From assembly GCA_023052935.1 (NCBI GenBank), contig CM041293.1, forward strand, positions 182,239,471-182,303,470: a stretch of 64,000 nt of DNA, read 5' to 3'. Positions 42,867 through 53,577 of this stretch are shown here, one piece after another. The position numbers were made by a program, and so were the translations under genes. Positions within the stretch are counted from its first letter, which is position 1; each line of letters opens with the position of its first letter. The notes below the pieces were generated by a model, which saw nothing but the letters and a program-made list of their open reading frames with translations, searched no databases and was not told where the DNA came from. This DNA comes from Piezodorus guildinii (lineage: Eukaryota; Arthropoda; Insecta; Hemiptera; Pentatomidae).

Positions 42867-43194
42867 AAAAAAATTAGAATTTTTCAACCAAAAACCGCAA
42901 ATAATTAAAAAAGAAAGGAATAAAGAAAATTAAAAAATCGAAATTTTACACATAAATAATCACTTTACTCATTTATTTTGGAAGATAGAGATGAGTGTGT
43001 ATAATCAGTATAATAATATGAGTTTTAGAATCAGTTAATTAAGTTTTAAAATTTTAGAAAAACAAAAGAGAAAAATTGAAATCTTGCCAAAATATACGCT
43101 TGTAATTCCGTTAATTTTAAAGATAGGGAAAAAAATATAAGTGTAAAAAAAAAAAACGCAAATTATTAAAAAAAAAATTAATTAGATTAGAACA

Positions 43195-43225
43195 GCGAAG
43201 AAGTGAAAGTGTGTGTACGCACCAG
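43195..43225 (-). mobile_element. HINE-D terminal scrap
   Basis: gaagtgaaagtgtgtgtacgcaccagattt preserves the end motif and an altered hairpin. Nothing more of the element is visible. Confidence 0.35.
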
Positions 43226-43679
43226 ATTTAACTGTTTTTTTTTTTGTTTTTGTTTTTTTTTCAAACCTTAATTACCAATGGTCTGAAACGCAATGGAGGA
43301 ATAGATTTTTTTTTATTTAGTCCTTTGATATTTTTATACTCGATATTCTATGATGAACTTGAAAATCAAAACTGTGAAGGGTGCAAGGAAATAAAATTTT
43401 TCTTCTTGGTTCATTACAATAGTTCATAATCGAAAATTAGGAACCGAAAATGCGTAAATCCACGAGTTTTAAAAATTCCAAATCATAACGGAAGTAATAA
43501 GTAAATATGTAGGAGCAATAAATTTATTTCTCTTTTGAAAAATCAGCGAACCTATTACAGGGATCAGCAATTTACTTAGAGCCAATCATAATTCAAATCA
43601 GTCCTGATCAAATTATAAAACTAAAAAGTCCTGTAAATAGGTCCATGAATTACTTTACTCCGGATGTACGGTTTAAATA

Positions 43680-43825
43680 GAGCAGGATAATTATTACAAT
43701 AGTTCTGTTATTTAAGCCGTGGAGCAACCTAACGGTAGAGATACTCTCTAAGGTATAACTCCTCCTAATCACTTCCTTGCACGGCAGTTAGCCTATAAAC
43801 AAAATAGGTATCTTTCGAATCTAAC
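43680..43825 (+). mobile_element. SINE-2 fragment, decayed
   Basis: Sense-orientation match: ttctgttatttaagccgtgg, ctctaaggtata, cctaatcacttccttgcac and ggcagttagcctataaac. Confidence 0.5.
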
Positions 43826-43914
43826 ACCATTCATCGGTTTCACAAGGAATAAGTTATTATGTTTTTATTTTATTTTATTATAACATCAGTGATAAATATT
43901 ATTAAGATAATATC

Positions 43915-44060
43915 TATAATTATTACATGTTTATTGCCCTGCCTAAAGCTTTCTCCTACCAGTCCACTTTCTCGGATGAATTGCCTTGCATATTTTCTAT
44001 TGCCGCCCGATAAATCTGAACTAGACGAATCAAGGTCAGGATTTCGAAAACGTAAACGGG
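43915..44060 (+). repeat. Repeat H, copy 1
   Basis: Shares tctcctaccagtccac, tttctcgg, gataaatc and gaatcaaggtcag with 51435-51590. Two-copy repeat of unknown type. Confidence 0.5.
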
Positions 44061-44088
44061 AAACTATTCTCACGGTTCTTCATATCTA

Positions 44089-44951
44089 TAATAATAATAA
44101 TAGGCTTACCGAACCCGAAGGTTCGATGCCGATACCACCAAACTTCGCCTGCAAAGACTCGTCCAATGTTCACCGGTCAAGCTCAAGCCCCCGAGATCAG
44201 CCTTAATGCAATCCTCCCATCGACGCTTCGGCCTACCTTTCGGACGCCTACCAGTCGGTTCAGCGAATACCAACTATCTCGGAATCCGTTCCTCACTAAG
44301 CCCAACAACTTTACGCGCCCATTTGAGTCTCCGCGATGCTATCAACTCAATTATATTCACAGGGTACAAACTCCGCAATTCCGCGTTGTGCAACCTTCTA
44401 AACTCCCCAGTGGTCTCATCTCTCTTCGGACCAAATATTTTACGCAGTACCTTATTCTCGAAAACCTTAAGCCGTTGTTCATCCTTCAAAGAAAGCGGCC
44501 ACGTTTCGCATCCGTAAAGAACCGTTGGAAGAATAATAGTTTTATAAATTCTAACCTTTAAGTTTTTAGACAGAAGCCGCGAGCTAAGTAATTTAGCAAC
44601 TGAATAATAACACACATTTCCCACCTTTAACCGGGACTTTATTTCTTCCTGGATTTCATTTTTTCTTGTTATCATTGAACCTAAATACTTGAATTTCTCT
44701 ACGTGTTCAAAAGCATGACCTGAAATAATTAATATCATCAAGATCGCCACCATTTCTGCAACTAATCATATATTTCGTCTTATCGGTATTTAATTCGAAA
44801 CCAATTTGTTTACCGGTTTTTATTAACACACTTGTATTTAGTTGTATGGTTTCCGTGTCTTCCCCTAGTAGTACCAAATCATCGGCATACCCCAAAACCG
44901 GAATCTTGTCACCCATATTTAAGCCTTTCTCGGTACACATCACCTTTTCTA
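44089..44951 (-). mobile_element. RTE-like LINE, longest copy, 13-bp TSD
   Basis: TTCTTCATATCTA at 44076-44088 and 44952-44964 bounds the insertion. The tail is AATAATAATAGG at the left. It reaches further 5' than any other RTE-like copy here and includes the RT active site. Confidence 0.95.
44107..44943 (-). pseudogene. RTE-like reverse transcriptase, palm to C-end, two lesions
   Basis: From the right: MCTEKGLNMGDKIPVLGYAD with the YADD active site (YADDLVLLGED), TGKQIGFELNTDKTKYMISC, NGGDLDDI. A small insertion near 44730 shifts the frame; it continues as FEHVEKFKYLGSMITR, RKNEIQEEIKSRLKVGN, thumb KTIILPTVLYGCETWPLSL, NIIELIASRRLKWARKVVGL and EERIPR. A TAG at about 44271-44273 replaces Lys, and the DNA then keeps LVFAEPTGRRPKGRPKRRW and SNLRVR with the family stop. 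One frameshift and one nonsense change separate it from an open C-terminal half. No endonuclease. Confidence 0.9.
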
Positions 44952-44964
44952 TTCTTCATATCTA

Positions 44965-45402
44965 AAATAATTGAATCTTTTAAAGACCTTTAAAAATAAA
45001 CAAGTGAAGACAATATTCATATATCCTTTTCCACCACAATTGAAGCAGATCAGAATGAACGGTTAACTCAGAAAAAAAAAATATCAAATACAGAGGAACA
45101 AAAAAATTGCATAAGAGAAAAATATCCATATCAAGAAAACGGGGATAAAGTACATCTTAACAAATTACATTGATGAAAAGAATTTTAACAAAAAACATTG
45201 AGTACAAAGGCTGGAAAGGTTCAGCAGAAATGTTTTATCAGCCCAATAAAATAAAGCCAAAATTCATTTGTATAAATTTCAACAACACATATTAATCCTA
45301 TTCCAAAAGCTAATGTATCTTTAACTCTATAGCATTATACTGAATTAAGAAATAACTCAGTATTTACGAAGATATCAACGCGTGATATTTATTATACTTT
45401 GT
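44965..45402. other. Unassigned sequence
   Basis: AT-rich; no element recognised. Confidence 0.4.
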
Positions 45403-46210
45403 TACGAGCTTAAGCTATTCCTGAACGGGGTCCAGACTGTCAGAAACATCAATCAAGTTTGGGGCAAGGGCATCATTAATGAGTTCACATTTTAACCGTG
45501 TTTAAAAACATTTCGGGAAGGAGACTTCAGCCTTGAAGAAAACCGTGGAAGGCTTTGTTAAAGAGAATCCCAGAACTTCAAGAACATACTTGAAATTAAC
45601 CGTCGATGACCAACCTCAAGGCGATTGAAAAAGGACAAAAAATAATAAACTTGAAAATTTGGTTTTATACACATTAAACGACCGCAAAAAGTACAAAACA
45701 GCGTTGGACTTCGCTCCTTTGTTAAAATAAAACCAGCCCTTTACTTTCCAGAATTTTCACTTGTGATGCAAAGAGGATAATTTTAAAAAACAGTAGACGA
45801 TCTGGACAATGTTTTGACAAAGGAGAAAGATTTCCAAAGCCTCCAACTTCTTAAAAAAAAAGGTGATAGTTACTGTTTAGTGGACTTGCCGAATTGTATT
45901 GTAACCGAATTAATGCATTAGAAATTGGTAATAATGAAGCCAACTTTGGTCATTCGGAAGGAGCCCATTCAGTTTCATGACAACGCCCTGCCGTGTGACA
46001 TCACAAAAACAGTTGGAACTGGGATAAAACACTTCCACATCAGCCCTACTCTCCAGACCTCTCGTCTACCGATTATTTAGACATCTGGACCACTACCAGA
46101 AAACGCGTTTTTTGAGGTTTATCGATTCAAAAGATGGACAATTTTATTCCGAGGGAATGAAGAAGTTGAAATGTATTGATACCAGTGGAGACTATTAAGA
46201 GTAGTGATGT
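45403..46210 (+). pseudogene. Ancient mariner transposase fossil
   Basis: The frame begins YELKLFLNGVQTVRNINQVW then GKGIINE, the mariner first helix-turn-helix with its YEF/GxG landmarks, followed by FREGDFSLEE. Many stops and shifts follow. Near 45950 it reads RKEPIQFHDNALPCD, the second catalytic Asp motif (HDNARPH in active copies), and then a PYSPDL-like stretch. It differs from the 36.0/53.6/62.9 kb family and has no clear inverted ends. Confidence 0.7.
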
Positions 46211-46728
46211 TTCAATTTTCTTTTAAAACCAAAATGCTTCATTATTTTCCAGAAAATCCAATATCATTATCATATATAACATTCTACAACTATTATTATG
46301 TTATAGTATTATTATAAAAGTTATTATTAAACTGAAAGCTAGTCAGGATAAAACGGATACAGAGTTGACTTTGCGTGCCTTAAAGTTCGTGCTCGTCAGC
46401 CATGGGCGTGTCTACTTCATCATTATATCTTCCTCTGTAAGGGCTAGGTCATCAGTTATATAGGGCCCTATCCTCCATTCTCGATAGTACTTTCGGATGT
46501 GTGGCAGTGGGTGATAGTGAAACTGGGAGTTTAAGTGGCTTGATAGTAGTTAATAAGTGAAAAATAAAGTCTAGATATTGACGATATTTTTATTGTTTTC
46601 TCCTTCAGTTGCTAATGAAATTCTTCCAGAATTCATATTTACCCAATCATTATAAATTCCAACAATTTTTAATAGATAATTAATTCAAGAGTGATAATGG
46701 CACAATGATTGGTGTGACTCCTTCAATA

Positions 46729-46767
46729 GCCCTAAAGAAGGCCTATAATTTAGGCCGAAACGTCGGC
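46729..46767 (+). ncRNA. Hammerhead ribozyme, box 1 mutated
   Basis: GCC-CTAAAGA-A-GGCCTA-TAATT-TAGGCC-GAAAC-GTC-GGC. Stems I and II are perfect, and box 2 and the cleavage triplet are intact. Box 1 has A for the invariant G (CTGANGA to CTAAAGA), so activity is unlikely. The sequence that follows (tgtgtttatttgactgcaccctc, in pieces) resembles that after the motif at 54378, suggesting one parent element. Confidence 0.65.
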
Positions 46768-46854
46768 ACCATAAAAATTAAGTTTATACTCAATTGTGTG
46801 TTTATTTGACTGCACCCTCAACTAACTTCTCATAATAATAATTATTTCAAATTA

Positions 46855-47090
46855 ACACGATTAAAGTTACATTAGAGGAAGACATTTTCAAACTTTGGCA
46901 TTAATTCTAATTTATCTTATTTCAATCAGAAGTAAATTTACATGAAATCAAAACCCATTTAACTATTCTTTAATTTGGAGAGTTGAATACAAAACCTAAA
47001 TAGTCTGTTATGGGAGAATAGAAAAAAAAAAATGCAAAATGCATAATATAACGTGGGACTTCCGTTAGTTTGTTCATTTTGCGTCATTGA
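46855..47090 (+). mobile_element. HINE-D, old internal copy
   Basis: Landmarks aaagttacattagagg, aactttggcatta, aatcagaagtaaa, aaaacccattta, tgcaaaatgcataata and cgtgggacttccg are in family order with strong divergence. Confidence 0.5.
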
Positions 47091-47255
47091 ATACTACTGT
47101 GGCTAATCAGGAGATGCTACAATTACAAGGAGCAATAAATTTCGCCCGTCCAGGTTTAATTAAGATAGAGTACCAGACATCGCACAGGCACGGGGCCACT
47201 TTTTTACGTCCTCTTCGAAGGTCGGCATAACTAAGGATTTTTTACTTCCATTAAA
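47091..47255 (-). mobile_element. SINE-1, distal half (split by LINE)
   Basis: Minus-strand SINE-1 from its 3' end to the ctaaggattttttacttccattaaa segment, where the CR1-like LINE enters. The other half is 47880-47975. Confidence 0.8.
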
Positions 47256-47879
47256 TCCGTGCAATACAGATGCCAGTATTTCCTAGCTTCCTTCCTCTAC
47301 CAGGTTATCAGAACTCATCGTCCCAGCTATATCTTCCAATCCCTTCAATTTAAATCATCAATTCAGTCCCGTTCAACTAGATCCTGTCTTTCTGACCTCT
47401 ACCCTCCTCCTCACCGTACTGCTGCCTTTGACAAGTCCTTTCAAGCCAAAGCAACCTCTCTTTGGAATTCTATCCCTCCTGAGATCCGTCATGTAAGAAC
47501 GGCTTCCTCCTTCAAATCGCTCCTTTTCAACCACCTTCTCCTTACCCAGTCAAACGGATAGTAACTTCCAACTGCAGATGCTATAAATTCCAATTATTAT
47601 TATAATTTTTTTTGTGTGTGTTTATATTACTTAAATTATCTCTGATGAATTAGCTATTTCTGTTGTTTTTATTTGTTTTTTTTTCGTTGTTTTTTATTTT
47701 TTATTTCATTCTCTAAGTCTGACTTGTAAAGATGGATATATATTACGACCTCTATTATTTTTCTAGTTTAGTAATTTGTTATTCTAAGCCATGACCACAC
47801 TGTTCCGGTCATCAATTATGTATTTTATTTTATTCTTAAGGGACTTTAGTCCCAGGATAATAAAGAAGTTTTTTCATTT
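47256..47879 (+). mobile_element. CR1-like LINE tail inserted in SINE-1
   Basis: A 624-bp insertion with CATTAAA at both sides (47249-47255 and 47880-47886) interrupts a SINE-1 copy whose halves still read on. It ends with ttcttaagggactttagtcc and caggataataaag, the family 3' signature. Confidence 0.85.
47259..47561 (+). CDS. CR1-like LINE polyprotein C-terminal 100 residues
   Basis: Longest open tail of the family: the element sequence begins three bases earlier, so the ATG at 47259 is internal. It reads YQVIRTHRPSYIFQSLQF, RSTRSCLSDLYPPPHRT, AAFDKSFQAKATSLWNSIPP, EIRHV and FKSLLFNHLLLTQSNG, then a stop. Post-thumb domain, no catalytic residues. Open but truncated. Confidence 0.8.
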   Translation: MQYRCQYFLASFLYQVIRTHRPSYIFQSLQFKSSIQSRSTRSCLSDLYPPPHRTAAFDKSFQAKATSLWNSIPPEIRHVRTASSFKSLLFNHLLLTQSNG

Positions 47880-47975
47880 CATTAAAAGCCACCTGCAGGT
47901 TTTAACCTGTGACCTTGGGCATATAAGGGCTGTTATGCTTGGCCACTATACTACAGGTGACCACACATGTTTTCT
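47880..47975 (-). mobile_element. SINE-1 head half (split by LINE)
   Basis: Continues the SINE-1 copy of 47091-47255: a B box relic in gcaggttttaacctg, and the A box region tggccactatactacagg at the right. Confidence 0.8.
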
Positions 47976-48727
47976 TTAAAATGAGAACACATTTAAATTT
48001 ATTTAATGATATTGAACAAAATAAATTGTAATAAACGTATCCGAGTCATAGATAAACCACTAAAGCCGAGATATTAACGAAAACGTATATTTCTCCTAAA
48101 TGATGACTTAGCGCCCACATTGTACCCTCAATACAATGTAATATATTATACAATAAATAACCACATATTTTCCGATACAATGGTTCGATAACGAAGTGCT
48201 CTGGACGTAAAATATACGCTGCCTCTTAGAGCGTCGAGGAAAATGTAGTTTGATTATAATATTGTTCTGTAACTACATAATTTACGCTTGAAAAGTTAAC
48301 ATCTTTCAAACTCGAGGTGTGCATGAAGAAAATCATAGGTAATAATAATTAATGATCATTTCAGGCCTTCCCAATACATAACTAATTGTGTGAAAATGTT
48401 TCATTAAATTTATAATTTTGTTTTGTAGTGTTGAAATGAAAAGTAATTTTGTTTTAGGAAAAATAGTCCTCTAAGAATAAGAAGAAAAGTACAATAAAAA
48501 TAATAATTGTGTGCTCTTTTAAGACTTCAGTTTAACAATAAAAAAAGACGGATTTAGAGATAAGGAATAGTTATCATCTATAGCTTTAAATATTACATAT
48601 GTTGGGAAGATTGATTGTTTAGGAGATGAAGAAACAGTGGATAATGATAAGGCTTTACGAATAGATTTAGACAAGGAATTCCAAAATAGGGTAACATGGA
48701 TGACAAACGATTTCTTGAAAGATGCGG
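47976..48727. other. Unassigned sequence
   Basis: AT-rich; nothing recognised. Confidence 0.4.
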
Positions 48728-49247
48728 GTCTGCACGACGTTTTCGACTACTCCAACACTTACTTGACAAACGTTCTAATCTTCCACTTAACTACAAAAGA
48801 CTCATCTACATGACTATCATAAGGCCGATATGGACTTACGGAATAGAGCTTTGGTCCTCATCTAAACCATCGAATTCTTTCCGTATCTAATCCCTACAAT
48901 CCAAAATCCTTCGTAAAATCCTCAATGCTCCTTACTTTGTCACGAACAAATTTATCCATAAAGACCTCAATGGTCCGTATGTTGCTGATTTGGCCCGATC
49001 TAGATACCATTCCTTTCATGACAAACTCCATTTTCCCATCCTAACCCTTTCTTCCTCTTCAATTCCTAACAATCCTCCGAGGCGTCTGAAAAGGAGATGG
49101 CCCCGAGAACTTATAGAATATTTTTAGAGTGCTTCCATTGGGAAGCTTCTCTACACGTGTTTCATGTCTTTTTATATTTCACTCAAATTTACTTGTTGTG
49201 TTGATCCAATTTCCAGAAATTCCAATAAATAAATTTTAAAAAAACAA
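48728..49247 (+). pseudogene. Jockey-like LINE, 5'-truncated, nonsense codon
   Basis: Starts at ARRFRLLQHLLDKRSNLPLN, thumb IYMTIIRPIWTYGIELW, then SNSFRI and a TAA in place of the Gln of IQSLQS. The frame goes on as SLQSKILRKILNAPYFVTN, HKDL, then a small loss before PPRRLKRRWPREL and a stop near 49127. The 3' UTR and A run follow to 49247. No clean TSD was found. Confidence 0.8.
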
Positions 49248-49309
49248 CTGAAAATTTGGCAGAACGGTTTATTCTTTATTAAGTATATACATGTAGAGAG
49301 ATTTTTAAC

Positions 49310-49495
49310 GATTACCTGACATCGCACAGGCTCGTAAACATCCTTATACTTCCCCTCCGTAGGTAGGGCGGCATAACTAAAGATTTTTTAATTAAAAAAA
49401 AAAAAATCCCTCTGCTGGTTTTAAACTAACGACCTAGGTGACATAGAAGGCTCTTATGGTAGGACATGTTTTTAGCCACTATATTACAGGCGACC
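49310..49495 (-). mobile_element. SINE-1, diverged
   Basis: Plus strand: cctgacatcgcacaggctcg, cccctccgtagg, ggcataactaaagatttttt, gaaggctcttatgg and tagccactatattacaggcg. Confidence 0.7.
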
Positions 49496-49847
49496 CGAAA
49501 TATAATAAGTTTTCCAATATTGTTTCTTGATGACCGCACCCCCAAAAAAATTAAAAAAAAAGAAAAATACAATATAAAAGTTTTCAATAAACCAGAGAAT
49601 CTCAAACCAGAAATAAGTTACAATCTGCCCCCGGAGGATGTATAACAGAAACGTGGAAGGGTCAGTAGAAGAGGTTAGCGGTTCGTTCCCACAGCATCAA
49701 TAATTCATACAACCAAGTTCTGTTCCAACAGGAGCTAGGTTGTGAACAACTGTACTACGGGACTATCGGAAGCAGTAAGTACTGTTCTAGCACTGTCTGC
49801 GTGGATGGCTTGTAAACAGTATCTGTTTGATAATCATTCGGCGTCAC

Positions 49848-50043
49848 CTTTATGCTACTGTGGCTATTCGGATGATGCTAAAATGGGAGTTATTAATTAG
49901 GGTAGGAATCTGCAAAAAGCGCATGACGCCGTAAAGGCGCGGAACCACTATTTCGGTCTCCTCCTTTTAAAAAAGCTAGGGTCATGTGCCGGATTTGAAC
50001 CCGCGACCTTAGCATAGAAGTATGTTATACACCACAGGCGATC
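49848..50043 (-). mobile_element. SINE-1, diverged
   Basis: Plus strand: tttatgctactgtggctatt at the element's 3' end, then cggatttgaacccgcgacct (B box region) and a damaged A box (ttatacaccacagg). Confidence 0.7.
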
Positions 50044-50965
50044 CCACAAAGAGTTGCTTTTTTAACAAGACCTAAGCGACCCTAAAGTCAAACTGGTTCT
50101 GGTTCAAATCCATTCTGGGCTGATTGGCATTTATTACGTGGCGACTCCAGGTAATAAATCTTGGACCAACGTACCCTGGTTATAAACCGAGTGTATAGCA
50201 AATCAGCTCAAAGAGATTCCCTGACTTTTCCATATTGTAAGAAGTCTTTTACCTGGCCAAATCATGGTAAAAATCGACAAAACAAAGAATAATTATAATT
50301 AATAAGGTATACTAGATTAAAAAAATATATATAATGACTAATAACTTTACAATAAGATTGAACCATATTTACCCGACAACAGCTGAAATTGCAGTTGTCC
50401 AAGTTGACAAAATCTGATAACAAATTTATTTTAAAACTCGCTTTATGAAATTTGCAACATCACAAGTAGGAATATTGGAACTTGGAGTCTGAGTGAAGAA
50501 GAAACGATTTTATCTAGGGACCTTTTTCCATGACCAAAGAACAAATTTCCTGACTTTTCCCTTACTTTTTCATATGTTTTTAAAATCACTGATTTTCCCG
50601 GTTTTCACTGTTGCTAGACACCCTGACGAAGGACACACTAACAGCTACAGGATATTTCATCCTAAAATGCCTTAAACTGACGATGGTTAAGCCGTCGGGA
50701 TCGAATAAAATTGATGTTTTTACTACCACATTCATAACATTATGGAGTCGAATTTACTTAAAACACAATTTCTGTTGGTGGATAATACAATGAAGGACTA
50801 TCAAATTATCTGTTGGCACATTTAATTAATTTTCTTTTTTATTTGAAATCTGTAGATACTCCCAGCTAATTTCCACCACGGCAAGCCAAAACTTCTAAAT
50901 ACCTTTTGAACTTCATTAAAAGACTACTGTCTTTGTCCCGCGTCCGAACCTCTGCTGTGACAGGA
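50044..50965. other. Unassigned sequence
   Basis: ggttcaaatcc at about 50101 resembles a B box but no A box accompanies it. Frames at 50493-50793 are short and unsupported. Confidence 0.35.
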
Positions 50966-51105
50966 TAATTATTTATTCTGTTATTTCAGCCGTGGGGTAG
51001 GGCTCATCCAACATCTATAAAGTGGGTACCCAAAATTTTTGGTCTCGTTGCCCATAAACAGCAGGAATCCCTAAATTCACTGAGTCCAAGAGCACCCACT
51101 ATCAT
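50966..51105 (+). mobile_element. SINE-2 fragment
   Basis: Sense-orientation body: ttattctgttatttcagccg, catctataaagtgggtaccc, then divergence at ggtctcg. Confidence 0.65.
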
Positions 51106-51120
51106 ATATTGATATATATT

Positions 51121-51420
51121 AGCCTGGGAAGTCCGTGGCTGAGCGGCTAGCGCGCTAGTATCTCATGCTAAAGATTGTGAGTTCGAATCCTAGTTCCGGC
51201 GGGGCTTTTATAAGGATGTAATTAAATAAGGATTCACTCACAGCCTCTCCCTCGGGTATGTGAGACCCATCAGCCAAATGGTGGCCACTCACAAAATTAG
51301 GTGTAGGGAGTGATGACCCCTATACTACAAAATGCATCGAGAAACGTGAGTGTGATCTTCCAGGAGATCACACCACGAGGCGCAGGGCATACACGGCATG
51401 TCGCGCCACTGGAGGAAGAA
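51121..51420 (+). mobile_element. SINE-3, tRNA(Ser/Leu)-like head
   Basis: A box TGGCTGAGCGG (51136-51146) and B box-like AGTTCGAATCC (51180-51190), with a longer gap between them than in ordinary tRNAs, as in Ser/Leu-type tRNA heads. The GC-richer body includes ctcacagcctctccctcggg. The only copy in the window; the 3' end is uncertain. Confidence 0.55.
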
Positions 51421-51434
51421 TTATTAGCCTATTG

Positions 51435-51590
51435 TAATGACTATAATTATTATACCAAACATTTTCATAGCCCCGCCTACAACTTTCTCTTACCAGTCCA
51501 CTTTCTCGGCAAAATGCCTTAAACGATATCCGATGGGGCTTGATAAATCAGGATTATGAATCAAGGTCAGTATTTCAGAAACGGAACCGT
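51435..51590 (+). repeat. Repeat H, copy 2
   Basis: Mate of 43915-44060 (tctcttaccagtccac, ttgataaatc, gaatcaaggtcag). Confidence 0.5.
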
Positions 51591-51639
51591 AAGACCAATG
51601 CACCTAAAATATTTCTTTATAAATAATACTCTGAATTTT

Positions 51640-51720
51640 GAGGGGAAAAAAAAACTTGTTTGAGCGTTATCTTGACCTAATTACTTCATCGCATGGCCTT
51701 TTAGGTAAGAAACAGTAAAT
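51640..51720 (+). mobile_element. SINE-2 tail fragment
   Basis: Reads gagcgttatcttgacctaat, tacttcatcgcatgg and aggtaagaaacagta, the distal SINE-2 segment. Confidence 0.5.
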
Positions 51721-51747
51721 ACAAAAATAAAATAAAATAAATGAAAA

Positions 51748-52646
51748 TCTGGTGCGGGCAACACACGACTTTCACTCACCTTCATTTTTCAAATCAATGA
51801 AAGAATTTTCAAATACGGTTAGAGATAAAAATACGTAAAACTATTAAATAATTAATTAAATTGAATTTATATAGAAACATGTGTTTTATAAAAAAAATCT
51901 ATTATATTATTATCTAAAATAATCAGTTAGTTTTATCTTCTTTTCATCACTCTCTATTAACTTTTAAAAGCTTGTGCATGAGATAATATTTTTTCTAAAA
52001 TCTTTAGCTTTCCAACGGTATATCATACATGTATATTACTGCTCATATGTTCAAAAACGAAAATTGCATTATAAAAATATTGTTTTAGTTTTCTCTTTTA
52101 GTTGTATTTCGAATTCGCCCAACTTACATATTTAGCTGTTATTTATCAATGCTAACTAGATAATATGGTTATTTTTATAGAATCTACAAAATCAAAGGTA
52201 CTTTAGAGGAAGAAAAATTTAAAATATCGTCATTAAGCCCTGTCACACCATCCTAATCAGAATGAAAACTACATGATATTAAAGCCTATTAAATTTTACA
52301 TCGATATAGCGAGTTCAATCAAAATCGTTGGAACTGTTTTCGAGAAAATCGAAAAAAAAGGTGCAAAACGCATGGTATAAAGTGGCTCTTCTGGTAAGCT
52401 CATTTTGATGAAAAAGGTTCTGTAACGTCTTGGGCGTATATTTGTCTTAAATATAAAATTTCAGTTTCATAGGACTTTTCTATTCCTCCCGGGAGTTACC
52501 ACACAGGGACACACAGACCTTTCTGCGGGACTTGGTTATTTGGGCTCAGGGGTCCCTAAAACCTGTATTTATTATGAAAACTGAAATTCTAAAATATTCG
52601 CGATCGCAATACTTTATCTCGCTATATATAGTAAGTGAAAGTAAAA
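51748..52646 (+). mobile_element. HINE-D, longest copy
   Basis: Starts TCTGGTGCGGGCAACACACG with actttcactcacc (one mismatch) and ends atagtaagtgaaagt (to 52642). About 900 bp, including a segment (ttctcttttagttgtattt...caatgctaac) missing from the 21.8 kb copy, so it approximates the full family length. Confidence 0.8.
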
Positions 52647-53048
52647 ATATTTTTTTCTCTCCTCTACTATCGCGAAAACCCTATCACGGAGTAGCGCTCC
52701 CTCACAACCTACTTTCCTGGATCCTCTGATATCGGATGAGAACCTAATACCCACTATGAGGGTGCTTTCCCTAATCCAATCTCGATGGCCATCTTAATTA
52801 AGAGAAACTTCAAAACCTCCCATAACCGGACATCGCCTAAAATCTCCAATAACCGGAAATCAGTCATAATCGATTCCTCCGTAATTTTCACTCGATAAGA
52901 ATGGAATTGAACAAATTATTTCGGAATGAGCTATCATTACTATCAAAGCTGACATTCGAAACACTGATAATTAAAAATATATGTCATGAAAGTAATTTAA
53001 CTGTTAGCAGAAGGTATAAGTGTCACTAAAGGCTATGTTTTATATAAT
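52647..53048. other. Unassigned sequence
   Basis: GC-richer than average at 52680-52870, with a repeated ccataaccgg/caataaccgg motif. No gene is recognised. Confidence 0.35.
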
Positions 53049-53316
53049 TCTAGCTGCAACCCACGGCTTTGCTCGCGAATATTTTATTTTGTCTTTATTT
53101 AAATTTACATAAATGCATTTATGAGTGGTAACTATAAAACGCATATGATGGAGCAGTTGTTTAGGGATGTGGTGACAAAGAAACTACCAATAAAACACAC
53201 TTGCAAGCTTACTCATATAAAACATCCTTACAATAATTTTTTGTTTTTGTTTTTTACACTATAGATTTCCTAGAAATAATTTATAAGGCAAAACAAAGTT
53301 TTTAGGGTCAGCTAGT

Positions 53317-53318
<2 letters not shown>
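53049..53318. mobile_element. Possible MITE with CTAGCTG ends
   Basis: The left end tctagctgcaaccc and right end agggtcagctagtt form imperfect inverted repeats (CTAGCTG-AACCC against CTAGCTG-ACCCT). The gcaacccacggctttgctcg opening resembles a dispersed motif I associate with arthropod repeats, but I cannot assign the class. A (TA)n tract follows at once. Confidence 0.4.

Positions 53319-53395
<77 letters not shown>
53319..53395. repeat. (TA)n microsatellite, longest in window
   Basis: About 76 bases of uninterrupted TA, directly beside the CTAGCTG element. Confidence 0.95.
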
Positions 53396-53397
<2 letters not shown>

Positions 53398-53577
53398 TTT
53401 GAGCAAAAGGCTTAGTGTTCTAGTTTTTGTCTCTTGGTTTCTATGGCTCTTTTATTGGGACACGTCTACTAAAGCTTGTAATAATTTGTGCCTTGGAAAA
53501 GATTATCTGCAAAACCTGCCTTTTCAGCTACCTCTTTCAACAAATTAATCTGGCTGATTAATCTATTTGTCTTATTA

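Noticed and set aside
51130..51205. Possible tRNA(Ser/Leu) gene
   Set aside because: No clear acceptor stem pairing; a non-tRNA body continues downstream, so called SINE-3.
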